A program made the position numbers and the translations under genes. From NCBI RefSeq assembly GCF_025263565.1, contig NZ_CP079865.1, positions 2,790,001-2,854,000 of the forward strand: a stretch of DNA of 64,000 nt, written 5' to 3'. Source of the DNA: Mycobacterium sp. SMC-8. Lineage in GTDB: Bacteria > Actinomycetota > Actinomycetes > Mycobacteriales > Mycobacteriaceae. The stretch's first letter is position 1. Each line of letters starts with the position of its first letter. Below the pieces are notes generated by a model that saw only the letters and a list, made by a program, of their open reading frames with translations, was not told where the DNA came from and made no database searches. Of the stretch, positions 18,201-28,661 are shown in pieces.

Positions 18201-19208
18201 GCCGAGATGCTGGTCGAGATCACCAAGTTCTGGGTCAGCGCCGCGAGCCTGGACCCACAGCGGGACCGGTATGTGATCCGCGGGGTGATCGGCCCGGACG
18301 AGTTCCACTCCGGTTATCCGGGCCGGGAGTACGACGGAATCGACAACAACGCCTACACCAACCTGATGGCGGTGTGGGTGATCATGCGGACCCTGGAGGC
18401 CCTCGAGCGGTTGCCGCTGTCCTACCGGCTGGCGCTTCTGGAGACGGTCGGGGTCGGTGACGAGGACCTCGCGCAGTGGGAGGACGTCAGCCGGCGGATG
18501 TTCGTGCCGTTCCACGATGGCGTCATCAGCCAGTTCGAGGGTTACGAGCAGCTGCGCGAACTGGATTGGGAGGCGTACCGGAGCCGCTACGACAACCTGC
18601 AGCGGCTGGACCGCATTCTCGAAGCCGAGGGCGACAGCGTCAACAACTACCAGGCGGGCAAGCAGGCCGACACGTTGATGCTGTTCTACCTGCTGTCCGC
18701 CGACGAGCTGTACGAGTTGTTCGACCGCCTCGGCTACAACTTCGTGCCCGATCAGATCCCGGCCACCATCGACTACTACCGGCAGCGCACCTCACACGGG
18801 TCCACCTTGAGCGCGGTGGTGCACTCCTGGGTGCTCGCCCGCGGCAACCGTCGCCAGGCCATGCACTACTTCCGTCAGGTGATGGCCTCCGACGTGGTCG
18901 ACATCCAGCGCGGCACCACTCCCGAGGGCATCCATCTGGCGGCCATGGCGGGCAGCATCGACCTGTTGCAGCGGTGCTTCACCGGGCTGGAGCTGCGCCG
19001 TGACCGGATCGTGGTCGGCCCGCTGTGGCCCGAGCCGCTGGGCAGGCTGGCCTATACGTTCCGCTACCGCGGGCACCGGCTCAGGTTGACGGTGTCGGGG
19101 CGGTCCTCGACGCTCAGTGCAGAACCCAGTGACGCCTCGCCGGTACTGGTCGAATGCCGGGGCCAGTCACAGAATCTCGTCGCCGGTGGCACGGTGGAAT
19201 TCACTTGA
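15264..19208 (+). CDS. otsB1: Three-domain trehalose enzyme: HAD phosphomutase + OtsB phosphatase + GH65
   Basis: 1314 residues. Residues ~14-240 are a beta-phosphoglucomutase-like HAD domain (LFDMDGVVTDT, nucleophile Asp18). Residues ~275-510 are a trehalose-6-phosphate phosphatase (LLDFDGTLSDI near 280; IGDDLTDEDGFDAV near 459). Residues ~520-1290 are a family 65 glycoside hydrolase/phosphorylase with the probable acid Glu near 1012 (VIGPDEFH) and a phosphate-binding-like HGSTLS near 1180. The same order occurs in M. tuberculosis OtsB1 (Rv2006, 1327 aa). A phosphorylase plus beta-phosphoglucomutase could turn trehalose into glucose and glucose-6-phosphate, though a role in trehalose 6-phosphate turnover is also possible. 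It shares a divergent promoter with ppsA and overlaps the hydrogenase protease gene by 42 bases tail to tail. Confidence 0.93.
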   Translation: MGLPVFIDPRHHDAVLFDMDGVVTDTAALHAAAWKATFDDFLSRRSAAPGEDLSAATDRDFRDFISGRKPFDAVKGFLESRGIAVPDGAPEGLDDASVWGLVHRRQQLFADMLADGVPVFASTVDLVRRLLAADIAVAVFSTSRDCAELLDAAGVSDLFPVRVDGVVADELGLPGEPDLAMLRETAKRLGVHPGRCVVVDDGLAGITAAREGGFALIIGVDRADRAEDLRRCGADVVIPDLVAVTVRDNYRHISELSDALLSYSEIVPLAETRRPAVLLDFDGTLSDIVGDPATATLIPGARAMLEALTARCPVAVISGRSLADIRDRIGVPGIWYAGSHGFELCSSDGVRHDNEAGLEAVRVLAGALTELRGRVGGVDGVLIEDKRFSIAVHYRNVDPGSVDDVVAAVRIIGQRHGLRAGGGRKVIELQPDTGWNKGKAVEWILDRIDGDELLLPVYIGDDLTDEDGFDAVRLRGIGVVVRNAESGDRRSAARFALDGPEAVCRFLTRLSDQLAVEQDITNDPWMLTFGGYLPDDERLREALCTLGNGYLAARGAAPECGAGRSHYPGTYAAGIYNRLTDEISGTTVDNESMVNLPNWLPVTFRIDGGEWFDIDAVELTSYVCTLDLRRATLTREFVMRDGQGRITDVRQRRLVAMHRPHVAAMRTTVHAENWSGRLEFRSVIDGGVENLGVERYRDLSSRHLTVDGLRELSDDAVLLEAQTGESQIQVAVAARNRLTGGEPASVARAIIRDDTRIGHDIAVEVTGGRAVTLEKVVAVYTSRDHGISGPVTAAEREVAATPGFDELEERHRLAWAHLWERFNVDMGHDPDLLRLVRLHQLHLLQTLSPHTADLDVGVPARGLHGEAYRGHVFWDELFVFPVMNMRLPKVTRSLLLYRYRRLSEARRAAFEAGFAGAMFPWQSGSDGREESQRLHLNPRSGRWNLDASARAHHVGLAIAFNVWQHYQVTGDIGFLIDYGAEMLVEITKFWVSAASLDPQRDRYVIRGVIGPDEFHSGYPGREYDGIDNNAYTNLMAVWVIMRTLEALERLPLSYRLALLETVGVGDEDLAQWEDVSRRMFVPFHDGVISQFEGYEQLRELDWEAYRSRYDNLQRLDRILEAEGDSVNNYQAGKQADTLMLFYLLSADELYELFDRLGYNFVPDQIPATIDYYRQRTSHGSTLSAVVHSWVLARGNRRQAMHYFRQVMASDVVDIQRGTTPEGIHLAAMAGSIDLLQRCFTGLELRRDRIVVGPLWPEPLGRLAYTFRYRGHRLRLTVSGRSSTLSAEPSDASPVLVECRGQSQNLVAGGTVEFT

Positions 19209-19706
19209 TGACCGGGCTGACCCGGGTGCCGGCGGTCCCTGACACGATCCGGCGCAAGGTGGCCCGCCCCGCAGTTCGGACACCACCGCGGCAACCACCG
19301 TCGGCACCGCCGCTGTGAGCGCGGAGCTCAGCCCATCACCGAATGCCACCTCGGCCGCGTCGACGGCGAGCACCACCAGCCGCCGCGGCGCACGGCCCAG
19401 AACCTGCCCGAGCGCATAGGCCGCGGGCAGGTCCAGTGCATGTGTGCTCACCGTTGCCGGCCGCAACCCGGCCTCCGGTGTCCAGCGGCGGATCCGGCCC
19501 GGGACGGCGTCGTCGCCGGCGGCCGCGTCGACCACCACAGTCAGCTCGGTCCCGTCCCACGCATCGATCATCTCGGCTGGATCGTCGGTGGCGACCATGA
19601 CCCGCACCCCGCGCAGTGACAGCTTGCCCACCTCGGCGGCGACGACCGGGCCGATGCCGTCGTCGCGACGGAACGGGTTGCCCACACCGATCACCAACGC
19701 GCTCAA
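19167..19706 (-). CDS. NiFe hydrogenase maturation protease
   Basis: About 179 residues if it starts at TTG 19706, which overlaps the large-subunit stop (TTGA); an ATG at 19754 would add 16 residues inside the large subunit. It begins ALVIGVGNPFRRDDGIG, the HycI/HyaD-family signature whose Asp and Glu bind nickel, with a later His in STHALDLP. Such enzymes clip the C-terminal peptide of the large subunit after nickel insertion, and the large subunit here does carry a removable tail after DPCISCAAH. It is the last gene of the hydrogenase unit. Its Pro/Ser-rich C-terminus overlaps otsB1 convergently. Confidence 0.88.
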   Translation of the reverse strand: MSALVIGVGNPFRRDDGIGPVVAAEVGKLSLRGVRVMVATDDPAEMIDAWDGTELTVVVDAAAGDDAVPGRIRRWTPEAGLRPATVSTHALDLPAAYALGQVLGRAPRRLVVLAVDAAEVAFGDGLSSALTAAVPTVVAAVVSELRGGPPCAGSCQGPPAPGSARSSSEFHRATGDEIL

Positions 19707-21004
19707 CGGCGTTCGACCGTCAGCGTGAGAAAGTGCGCGGCACAGGAGATGCACGGGTCATGGTTGCGGATCGCCTTCTCGCACAGCGACGTCAGCGCGA
19801 CGTCGTCGAGGTCGAGGTTGGCGCCCACCAGCATGCCCATCTCGTGTTCGAGCGCGGCCTGGTTCTGTGCCGTCGGGGGCACCATCGTCGCCGCGCGGAT
19901 CAGGCCGTCGTCGCCGATCTCGTAGCGGTGGTACAGCAGTCCGCGCGGCGCCTCACTCGCGCCGTGCCCGACCCCGGCGCGGGCCGGCACGTCGACATGC
20001 GGACGCGAAGGCGGTTGGTAGCTGTCGATGATGCGCAGTGCCTCGTCGAGCGCGTACACCACCTCCACCGCGCGAACGACGATGCTGCGGAAAGGGTTAC
20101 GGCAGGTCGCGGCGAGACCGGCGTCCGCCGCGGTCTGGGCTGCCAACGGGGACAGGCGCGCCGAGTTCAGTGAGTACCGCGCCAGCGGGCCGGTCAGGTA
20201 GCGGGCGCCGTCCAGGGTCGCGTGCAGCGCCGTGGAATGCGGCACCTGCGATTCGACGACGTGGTCGCCGAAGTCGCGGACGTCGAACGACGGTCCGGAG
20301 CTGCGTGCGACGGTCCCGTTCTCGATCGGGTAGCGGTCGGTGGCGGTCAACGCCAGGAAATCGTGGTCGAACTCGGTGTCCGGATAATCGAGCCGCGTGA
20401 TGTGGTCAGCGGTGTGCAGCGCGTCGTCGAGGGCGCGGCGCAGCAGCTCGGCCAGCGGCCGCAGCTGTGCACGGGACGGGACGGAGTAGAAGCCGCCCAA
20501 CCGCACGTTGACCGGATGGATGGCGCGGCCGCCGAGCTGCTCCATCAGCCGGTTGCCCGCCTTCTTGAGCGCCAGCCCGCGCTCGACGAGCTCGGTGTGG
20601 TCCCGGGCCATCGCGACGATGTCGGGGTAGCCCAGGAAGTCGGGCAGATGCAACAGGAAGATGTGCAGGGCGTGGCTGTGGATCCACTCGCCGCAGTACA
20701 GCAGCCGGCGCAACGCGACCAGCTCGGGGTCGACGGTCACCCCGCAGGCGTCCTCGATGGCGTTGCACGCGCTGACCTGGTACGCGACTGGGCAGATGCC
20801 GCACACCCTGGCGGTGAGGTCGGGCGGCTCGGTGTAGGAGCGGCCGCGCAGGAACGCCTCGAAGAACCGCGGCGGTTCGTAGATGTTGAGTTCCACGGTG
20901 TCGACCACACCGCCGGTCAGCGTGACGTTCAGCGCACCCTCACCCTCGACCCGGGTCAGTGCTCCGACGCGTAGGGTGCGGCTTCCGTTGTTCCCGGCGT
21001 TCAC
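19703..21004 (-). CDS. hyhL: Group 3b NiFe hydrogenase, large (alpha) subunit
   Basis: 433 residues from GTG 21004, overlapping the small-subunit stop (GTGA). The active-site cysteines are RVCGICP (Cys68, Cys71) and DPCISCAAH (Cys418, Cys421), the L1 and L2 motifs that hold the Ni-Fe centre. Nine residues follow the final His, a tail for the adjacent protease. Length and the partner subunits (NAD-type flavoprotein and 4Fe-4S protein) fit group 3b (Hyh, sulfhydrogenase-like) rather than group 1 or 2. In M. smegmatis a Hyh of this type is DosR-induced and makes H2 under anoxia. Confidence 0.95.
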   Translation of the reverse strand: MNAGNNGSRTLRVGALTRVEGEGALNVTLTGGVVDTVELNIYEPPRFFEAFLRGRSYTEPPDLTARVCGICPVAYQVSACNAIEDACGVTVDPELVALRRLLYCGEWIHSHALHIFLLHLPDFLGYPDIVAMARDHTELVERGLALKKAGNRLMEQLGGRAIHPVNVRLGGFYSVPSRAQLRPLAELLRRALDDALHTADHITRLDYPDTEFDHDFLALTATDRYPIENGTVARSSGPSFDVRDFGDHVVESQVPHSTALHATLDGARYLTGPLARYSLNSARLSPLAAQTAADAGLAATCRNPFRSIVVRAVEVVYALDEALRIIDSYQPPSRPHVDVPARAGVGHGASEAPRGLLYHRYEIGDDGLIRAATMVPPTAQNQAALEHEMGMLVGANLDLDDVALTSLCEKAIRNHDPCISCAAHFLTLTVERR

Positions 21005-21789
21005 GGCTCGTTGCGCTCGGTGTCGGTGCGTGCGGTGTCGTTGCGTTGGCCGGCGAAGCGGGTGACGTTGAACGTGCTGAACACCCGCTCGACGTCGGGG
21101 CCCGACATCCCGTCGCGGCGCAGCACCGGGATCAGCGCCGCGGTGTTCGGCGTAGCGGCCGGGCCGAAGCAGCCGTAACACCCTCGGGACAGCGACGGGC
21201 ACAGCGCGCCGCAACCCGCGTGTGTGACCGGGCCCAGGCACGGGGTGCCGTCGGCGACCACGACGCAGGTGACACCGCGGTTCTTGCACTCGGTGCACAC
21301 CGTCTTGGCGGGCAGCCGGGGTTTCCTGCCGACCAGCAGCGCCGCGAGGGTGTCGAGCAGTTGTCCGCGGTCGATCGGGCACCCCTGGAGCTGGTAGTCG
21401 ACCGTGACATGCGCCGAGGCGGGCGTCGAGGTCGCCAGGGTGTCGATGTACTCGGGTTGCGCGTACACGAGCGAGGTGAACTCGTCGACGTCGGCGAAGT
21501 TGCGCAGCGCCTGAATCCCGCCCGCGGTCGCGCACGCGCCGATCGTCACCAGGATCTGCGATTGGGCCCGGATCTCGGCGATCCGCCGCGCGTCGGCCGC
21601 GGTGGTGATCGATCCCTCGACCAGAGAGACGTCATAGGGGCCGGCGGCGATCGCGCTGGACGCCTCCAGGAACGTGGCGATCTCTACCTGCCCGGCGAGG
21701 GTCAGCAGCTCGTCTTCGCAGTCGAGCAGCGTCAGCTGGCAGCCGTCACACGAGGCGAACTTCCACACCGCGAGCCTGGGGACACTCAT
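21001..21789 (-). CDS. hyhS: Group 3b NiFe hydrogenase, small (delta) subunit
   Basis: 262 residues. The proximal 4Fe-4S ligands begin with FASCDGC (Cys14, Cys17), followed by IGACATAGG and YQLQGCP. The C-terminal ferredoxin-like part has CTEC, CLGP, CGALCP and CYGCFG for two more clusters. No Tat signal is present, so the enzyme is cytoplasmic, as expected for group 3. Its start lies right beside the stop of the flavoprotein subunit, and its stop overlaps the large subunit start. It passes electrons between the NiFe site and the diaphorase subunits. Confidence 0.95.
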   Translation of the reverse strand: MSVPRLAVWKFASCDGCQLTLLDCEDELLTLAGQVEIATFLEASSAIAAGPYDVSLVEGSITTAADARRIAEIRAQSQILVTIGACATAGGIQALRNFADVDEFTSLVYAQPEYIDTLATSTPASAHVTVDYQLQGCPIDRGQLLDTLAALLVGRKPRLPAKTVCTECKNRGVTCVVVADGTPCLGPVTHAGCGALCPSLSRGCYGCFGPAATPNTAALIPVLRRDGMSGPDVERVFSTFNVTRFAGQRNDTARTDTERNEP

Positions 21790-22629
21790 CTATAGCTCCT
21801 CGACCTGCAACAACGGCCCGACGACGTCGTAGCCGACGACCGGACCGTCGCGGCACAACAGCAGCGGGCCCAGCTGGCAGTGCCCGCACCAGCCGACGCC
21901 GCACTGCATGTTGCGTTCGACTGAGAGTTCGATTGCGTTCGGCGCCAGTCCTTTTCGCAGCAGCTCGGCGGCTGCGCCGCGCATCATCATCTCCGGCCCG
22001 CACAGGAATGCCGTCGTGGTGTCTGGGTGCAGCGGCAGCCTGCGCAGCGGCTCGCAGACGTTGCCGGTCTCGCCCTGCCAGCCCTGCACCGGCACGTCGA
22101 CGGTGACGTGCACGTCGATGACCCCTTGCCGGCTCCAGCCGTCGAGCTCGTCGGCGAACAGGAAGTCCTCGCGGGTCCGCGCACCCGCGATCAACGTCAC
22201 CCGGCCGAACCGGTCCCGTTCGGCCAGCGCGACGCACACCACCGGCCGCAGCGGCGCCAATCCGACTCCGCCCGCGACGATCACGAGGTCGCGACCGGTG
22301 GCGCCGGCCAGCGCCCAGCTGGTGCCGAAAGGTCCGCGCAGGCCGATCACCGAATCCGGTTCGGCATCGTGGAGGGCCCGGCTGACCGCGCCCACGGCCC
22401 GCACGGTGTGGGTGACGGTCTGATCCGGCGGATCCGGCAGGCCGCTCACCGAGATCGCGATCTCGCCGATCCCGAACGCGTACAGCATCATGAACTCGCC
22501 GGGCGCGGGCGGAGGCAGCGCGGCGTCGACCGGCGCCAGATGCAAGGTCACCGAATCGCGGTTCTCGATGACACGGCTGACCACGCGGTAGGGGACCGGC
22601 GTCATGGCCGGGCGGCCGGTCTCAGTCAT
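21790..22629 (-). CDS. hyhG: Group 3b hydrogenase, FAD/NAD(P)-binding (gamma) subunit
   Basis: 279 residues. A ferredoxin-reductase fold: FAD-binding part (about 10-105), NAD(P)-binding part with [14 protein letters not shown] (about 118-131) and [11 protein letters not shown]-terminal 2Fe-2S site has [17 protein letters not shown], as in dihydroorotate dehydrogenase electron-transfer subunits. It connects the NiFe module with NAD(P)H. The start overlaps the 3' end of the upstream gene by 8 bases. A second in-frame ATG eight codons in is possible. Confidence 0.93.
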   Translation of the reverse strand: MTETGRPAMTPVPYRVVSRVIENRDSVTLHLAPVDAALPPPAPGEFMMLYAFGIGEIAISVSGLPDPPDQTVTHTVRAVGAVSRALHDAEPDSVIGLRGPFGTSWALAGATGRDLVIVAGGVGLAPLRPVVCVALAERDRFGRVTLIAGARTREDFLFADELDGWSRQGVIDVHVTVDVPVQGWQGETGNVCEPLRRLPLHPDTTTAFLCGPEMMMRGAAAELLRKGLAPNAIELSVERNMQCGVGWCGHCQLGPLLLCRDGPVVGYDVVGPLLQVEEL

Positions 22630-23737
22630 CGCCCTGATCCGCCAGTTCCGACAAGGTCGTCATCTCTTCGGTGATGTCGATCCCGGTGGGGCACCACGCG
22701 ATACAGCGTCCGCAGCCCACACAGCCCGATGTGCCGAACTGGTCGTGCCACGTGCCCAGTTTGTGGGTCAGCCAGTGCCGGTACCGTGACGACCCGGACT
22801 GCCGCACGCTGCCCTCGTGGACGAACGTGAAGTCGAACTCGAAACACGACGCCCACGTCAGCCACCGTTGGGCATGCGTGCCGGTGAGGTCGGTGATGTC
22901 TTCGGTGCTGGTGCAGAAGCAGGTCGGGCAGACCATGGTGCAGTTGCCACACGTCAGGCAGCGTGACGCGACCTCGTCCCAGTGCGGTGACTCGCGGGAG
23001 TCCGCGAGCAGGTTGCGCAGGTCACCGGCCGGCATCTGGCGGCCCATGTGGTGTGCCGCCTCGGCGACACTGTCACGCGCACAGTCGATTTCGGAACTGC
23101 GCGGATCGCGGTGCGACACCCGGCGCAGCACGTCGGCGCCGGCGTCGCTGGCCACGTCGACCAGGTAGCGGCGGCCGTCCTGTCCGGTCTGTTCGGTCAG
23201 GGCCAGATCGTAGCCGGGACCGGCGGCCGGGCCGGTACCCATCGAGGCGCAGAAGCACAAACCTCCCGGTTCGGTGCAATTGACCGCGACGACGAACGCG
23301 CGTCCGAGGCGCTCGGCGAAACTCTGATCCGGATGGGTGCTCCTGCCCAGCACTCTGTTGAGCACGGCGATCGCGGCGAGGTCGCAGCCACGGACCCCGA
23401 GGAACGCGTAGCGCACCGGCGGGTCCTCGCTGTCGGCGCCGCCCGGCCCGGAACTCCAGATCTTCTGCCGGGGCGGATGCAGGAACTGTTTCCACGATTG
23501 CGGACCGGCCGAATGGTTGAACACCGCGTCGTCGTCCCGGCGGCGCAGCCGGTAGTGTCCCGGAGCGACGTCGACCCCCCACCCGGCCGGCAGCTCGTCG
23601 GCGCTGTCGATCTCGGCGAGCACGATCGCACTGCCGGACACGGTCGGACCCACCACCCGGAATCCCATGTCTTTGAGCGCGGAAACCAGCTGCTGCAGCC
23701 CCGCGGACTCGATCACCGCGACCTCCATGCCAGCCAT
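22622..23737 (-). CDS. hyhB: Group 3b hydrogenase, 4Fe-4S (beta) subunit
   Basis: 371 residues from ATG 23737 (ATG 23728 is an alternative). The N-terminal 200 or so are HyhB-like, with the conserved FLGVRGCDLAAIAVLNRVL. The C-terminal half carries two 4Fe-4S motifs, CLTCGNCTMVCPTC and CVGCGRCIAWCPTG, plus a WASCFEFDFTFVHEG segment. It is the first gene of the beta-gamma-small-large-protease unit. No nickel insertion (hyp) genes lie nearby, so these must be elsewhere in the genome. The divergent promoter with the gene at 23831 holds a possible DosR site. Confidence 0.93.
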   Translation of the reverse strand: MAGMEVAVIESAGLQQLVSALKDMGFRVVGPTVSGSAIVLAEIDSADELPAGWGVDVAPGHYRLRRRDDDAVFNHSAGPQSWKQFLHPPRQKIWSSGPGGADSEDPPVRYAFLGVRGCDLAAIAVLNRVLGRSTHPDQSFAERLGRAFVVAVNCTEPGGLCFCASMGTGPAAGPGYDLALTEQTGQDGRRYLVDVASDAGADVLRRVSHRDPRSSEIDCARDSVAEAAHHMGRQMPAGDLRNLLADSRESPHWDEVASRCLTCGNCTMVCPTCFCTSTEDITDLTGTHAQRWLTWASCFEFDFTFVHEGSVRQSGSSRYRHWLTHKLGTWHDQFGTSGCVGCGRCIAWCPTGIDITEEMTTLSELADQGDD

Positions 23738-23780
23738 GGTGCCCCTGGACGGCCTCCGGTGCCGATGGTTGACCAAAGAA

Positions 23781-23794
23781 GTGACTTTGTGCCA
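23781..23794. promoter_or_regulatory. Weak candidate DosR/DevR box, hydrogenase / Rv2030c-like promoter
   Basis: GTGAC-TTTG-TGCCA resembles the core with one mismatch in the left half and two in the right. It is 44 nt from the hydrogenase start and 37 nt from the start at 23831. A single perfect half-site (TTCGGGAC) follows at 23799-23806. Confidence 0.4.
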
Positions 23795-23830
23795 CAGATT
23801 CGGGACCGGGACGGTGGGTAGCGTCCCTTC

Positions 23831-25888
23831 ATGACGATTGCACGACGCGCCGTGAGCGGCGGGCCCAGACGAGTGCTCCGCGATCGCCGCGAAGCGGGGC
23901 AGGTGTTGGCCGGTCTGCTCGGCGGATATCGCGGCCGAGAGAACGTCGTGGTCCTCGGGTTGGCCCGGGGCGGCATCCCGGTGGCTTGGGAGGTGGCCGC
24001 GGCGCTCGGCGCACCGCTGGATGCGTTCATCGTGCGCAAGCTCGGCGCGCCCGGCCACGACGAGTTCGCGATGGGCGCGCTCGCCAGCGGCGGCAGGGTG
24101 GTCGTCAACGACGACGTGGTGCGCGCGTTGCGGGTGTCGCCCCAGCAGCTGCGGGACGTGGCCGAGCGGGAGGGCCGGGAACTGCTCCGTCGTGAGGCGG
24201 CCTACCGCGGCGGACGGCCGCCGCTCGAATTGGCCGGTAAGACAGTGATTCTCGTCGACGACGGGGTCGCAACCGGGGCGAGCATGTTGGCCGCTGTGCA
24301 GGCGCTGCGCGAGATGGACCCGGCCGAGATCGTCATCGCGGTGCCGGCGGCCCCGGAATCCACGTGCCGCGAGTTCACCGGCCTCGTCGACGACGTGGTG
24401 TGCGCCTCTATGCCGACGCCGTTTCTCGCAGTGGGGGAGTCGTTCTGGGACTTCCGGCAGGTCAGTGACGACGAAGTGCGCGAACTTCTCCAGACCCCGA
24501 CCGTCGGGACGGGCACGGCGCGGATCCGGCTGGCCGAGACTCCCGCCGAGATCGTCGGCCGCTGCGCCGTGAACGCCCCCGCGGGTGTGCCGCCGCGGGA
24601 GGCGCTCGACGAGCTGATCGGTGACGCGCGCGTCGTGCTGATCGGCGAGAGTTCCCACGGCACAAGCGAGTTCTACGACGCCCGCGCCGAGATCACCAAG
24701 TGGTTGATCGAGGAGAAGGGTTTCTGCGCGGTGGCCGCCGAGGCCGACTGGCCCGACGCCTACCGGGTGAACCGCTATGTGCGCGGGCAAGGCGGTGACG
24801 GCTCGGCCGAAGAGGCGTTGAGCGGCTTCGAGCGTTTCCCGGCGTGGATGTGGCGCAACACCGTGGTGCGGGATTTCGTCGGATGGCTGCGGGCAAGCAA
24901 TGCCGAGCGCCGCGCGCACGGCAACCGGGAGGCGGGCTTCTACGGACTGGACCTCTACAGCCTGCACCGGTCCATGCGCGAGGTCGTCCACTTCCTGGAC
25001 AACGTCGATCCTGCTGCGGCGCAGCGGGCACGCGAGCACTACTCCTGCTTCGACTACACTTCGGCCGACGACGGTCAGGCCTACGGTTTTGCCGCCGCGT
25101 TCGGTGCCGGTCTGTCCTGCGAACGCCAAGCGGTCGAACAGCTCGTCGAACTGCACCGCAACGCCCTGGAGTATGCGCGCCGCGACGGGATGCTCGCCGA
25201 GGACGAACTCTTCTACGCCCAGCAGAACGCGCAGACGGTCCGTGACGCGGAGATGTACTACCGGGCGATGTTCGGTGGCCGGGTCACGTCATGGAATCTT
25301 CGCGACCGGCACATGGCCACGACACTGGAGGCGCTGCTCCGCCACCTGGACCGGCATCTGGAACAGCGCGGCGGTACCGAACCGGCGCGGCTCGTGGTGT
25401 GGGCGCACAACTCTCACGTCGGCGATGCCCGGGCCACCGAGGTCGGTGCCGACGGCCAGCTGACTCTCGGGCAGCTGGCACGCGAGAGCCTCGGCGAACA
25501 GGCCCGCCTGATCGGCTTCACCACCTACGCTGGCACCGTCACAGCGGCGAGCGAGTGGGGTGGGGTCGCCGAGCGCAAGGTGGTCCGCCCGGCGCTGAAC
25601 GGCAGTGTGGAAGAGCTGTTCCACGAGGTCGACCGTCCCGAGTACCTGGTGTCGCCCCTGATCAGCCGCGCCGCCGCCGAACCGTTGGACGACGTCCGGC
25701 TCGGGCGCGCCATCGGGGTGATCTACCTGCCCGCCACCGAGCGGCAGAGCCACTACTATCACGTCCGGCCCGGCGAACAGTACGACGGGATCATCCACAT
25801 CGACAAGACCACCGCGCTGGAGCCGCTGGAGGTCACCAGCGTCTGGGTGGCCGGCGAGACTCCCGAGACCTACCCCACCGGTCTATGA
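23831..25888 (+). CDS. Phosphoribosyltransferase-erythromycin esterase fusion, Rv2030c-like
   Basis: 685 residues. The first 215 form a phosphoribosyltransferase-like domain with the PRPP loop [13 protein letters not shown] at about 138-150. From about residue 230 runs an erythromycin-esterase-like domain with [16 protein letters not shown] near 270 and [19 protein letters not shown] near 302 (the Glu/His pairs of the family), and [12 protein letters not shown] near 520. M. tuberculosis Rv2030c has the same fusion, sits beside pfkB and is DosR-induced; its reaction is unknown. The stop overlaps the pfkB start (ATGA). Confidence 0.92.
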   Translation: MTIARRAVSGGPRRVLRDRREAGQVLAGLLGGYRGRENVVVLGLARGGIPVAWEVAAALGAPLDAFIVRKLGAPGHDEFAMGALASGGRVVVNDDVVRALRVSPQQLRDVAEREGRELLRREAAYRGGRPPLELAGKTVILVDDGVATGASMLAAVQALREMDPAEIVIAVPAAPESTCREFTGLVDDVVCASMPTPFLAVGESFWDFRQVSDDEVRELLQTPTVGTGTARIRLAETPAEIVGRCAVNAPAGVPPREALDELIGDARVVLIGESSHGTSEFYDARAEITKWLIEEKGFCAVAAEADWPDAYRVNRYVRGQGGDGSAEEALSGFERFPAWMWRNTVVRDFVGWLRASNAERRAHGNREAGFYGLDLYSLHRSMREVVHFLDNVDPAAAQRAREHYSCFDYTSADDGQAYGFAAAFGAGLSCERQAVEQLVELHRNALEYARRDGMLAEDELFYAQQNAQTVRDAEMYYRAMFGGRVTSWNLRDRHMATTLEALLRHLDRHLEQRGGTEPARLVVWAHNSHVGDARATEVGADGQLTLGQLARESLGEQARLIGFTTYAGTVTAASEWGGVAERKVVRPALNGSVEELFHEVDRPEYLVSPLISRAAAEPLDDVRLGRAIGVIYLPATERQSHYYHVRPGEQYDGIIHIDKTTALEPLEVTSVWVAGETPETYPTGL

Positions 25889-26829
25889 GCGGCTCGGCGA
25901 TCGTCACGTTGACGATGAACACCGCGCTCGATGTCACCGCCGAGGCCGACGAAGTCGTTCCGACCGAGAAGATCCGTTGCCGCGCAGAGAGATACGACGC
26001 GGGCGGCGGCGGGGTCAACGTGGCCCGCTTCGCCCACGCACTCGGTGCGTCGGTGTCGGCGGTGTTCACCGCCGGTGGCTCCACCGGTGCGCGGGTCATC
26101 GATCTGGTGCACGCCTCCGGCGTACCGGAGGACCCGGTGCTCATCGACGGTGCGACGCGGGAGAGCTTTACCGTCAACGAGCGGGTCAGCGGCAAGCAGT
26201 ACCGCTTCATTCTCCCCGGGCCCGTCCTGAGTGCAGGTGAACAGGCGCGGTGCCTCGAGGCGCTTCGGCGCTCCGCGAGGTCCGCGCAGATCGTCGTCGC
26301 CAGCGGCAGCCTGCCACCGGGGGTGCCGCCCGATTTTTACCGGCGGGTCGCCGACGTCTGCACGGCTACAGGCGTTTTGCTGATTCTGGACACGTCCGGG
26401 AGCGGGCTGAGCCATGTCACGTCCGGAGTCCACCTGCTCAAGCCCAGCGTCCGTGAGCTCCGCGAGTGTGTCGGCAGAGCGCTGGCAACGGAACCGGAGC
26501 AAGTCGCCGCCGCCCGCGAACTCATCGACCGCGGCGTGACGAAAGCGGTGGTGGTGTCGTTGGGTTCGCAGGGCGCGCTGCTGGTCACATCCACTGATGG
26601 CGAACGGTTTCCGGCGCTGCCGGTCACGTCGGTCAGTGGTGTGGGCGCGGGCGACGCCATGGTCGCCGGCATCACCGTCGGCCTCGTCCGCCGGTGGCCG
26701 CTGGAGCGGGCGGTGCGGTTCGGGATGGCGGCGGCCACGGCGAAGCTGCAGACCCCGGGCACCTCGGTGTTCCACCGCGACGACGCCGAGCGGTATTTCC
26801 GGGCGCAACTATCACATTCGGATGCCTGA
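25885..26829 (+). CDS. pfkB: 6-phosphofructokinase, PfkB (ribokinase) family
   Basis: 314 residues. It starts with [13 protein letters not shown] and has the substrate-binding [15 protein letters not shown] (about 38-52) and the catalytic loop [12 protein letters not shown] (about 251-262, base Asp), the two PfkB family signatures. M. tuberculosis PfkB (Rv2029c) is the DosR-regulated minor phosphofructokinase. Start ATG 25885 overlaps the stop of the Rv2030c-like gene, the same pair order as in M. tuberculosis. A tagatose-6-phosphate or 1-phosphofructokinase activity cannot be excluded from sequence alone. Confidence 0.93.
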   Translation: MSGSAIVTLTMNTALDVTAEADEVVPTEKIRCRAERYDAGGGGVNVARFAHALGASVSAVFTAGGSTGARVIDLVHASGVPEDPVLIDGATRESFTVNERVSGKQYRFILPGPVLSAGEQARCLEALRRSARSAQIVVASGSLPPGVPPDFYRRVADVCTATGVLLILDTSGSGLSHVTSGVHLLKPSVRELRECVGRALATEPEQVAAARELIDRGVTKAVVVSLGSQGALLVTSTDGERFPALPVTSVSGVGAGDAMVAGITVGLVRRWPLERAVRFGMAAATAKLQTPGTSVFHRDDAERYFRAQLSHSDA

Positions 26830-28596
<1,767 letters not shown>

Positions 28597-28661
28597 ATCA
28601 CCCCTTCGCGCACGCTTTTTGGTGCGTCATCGTGGCAGTGCTGCCTGCCATAATCGAAGGT

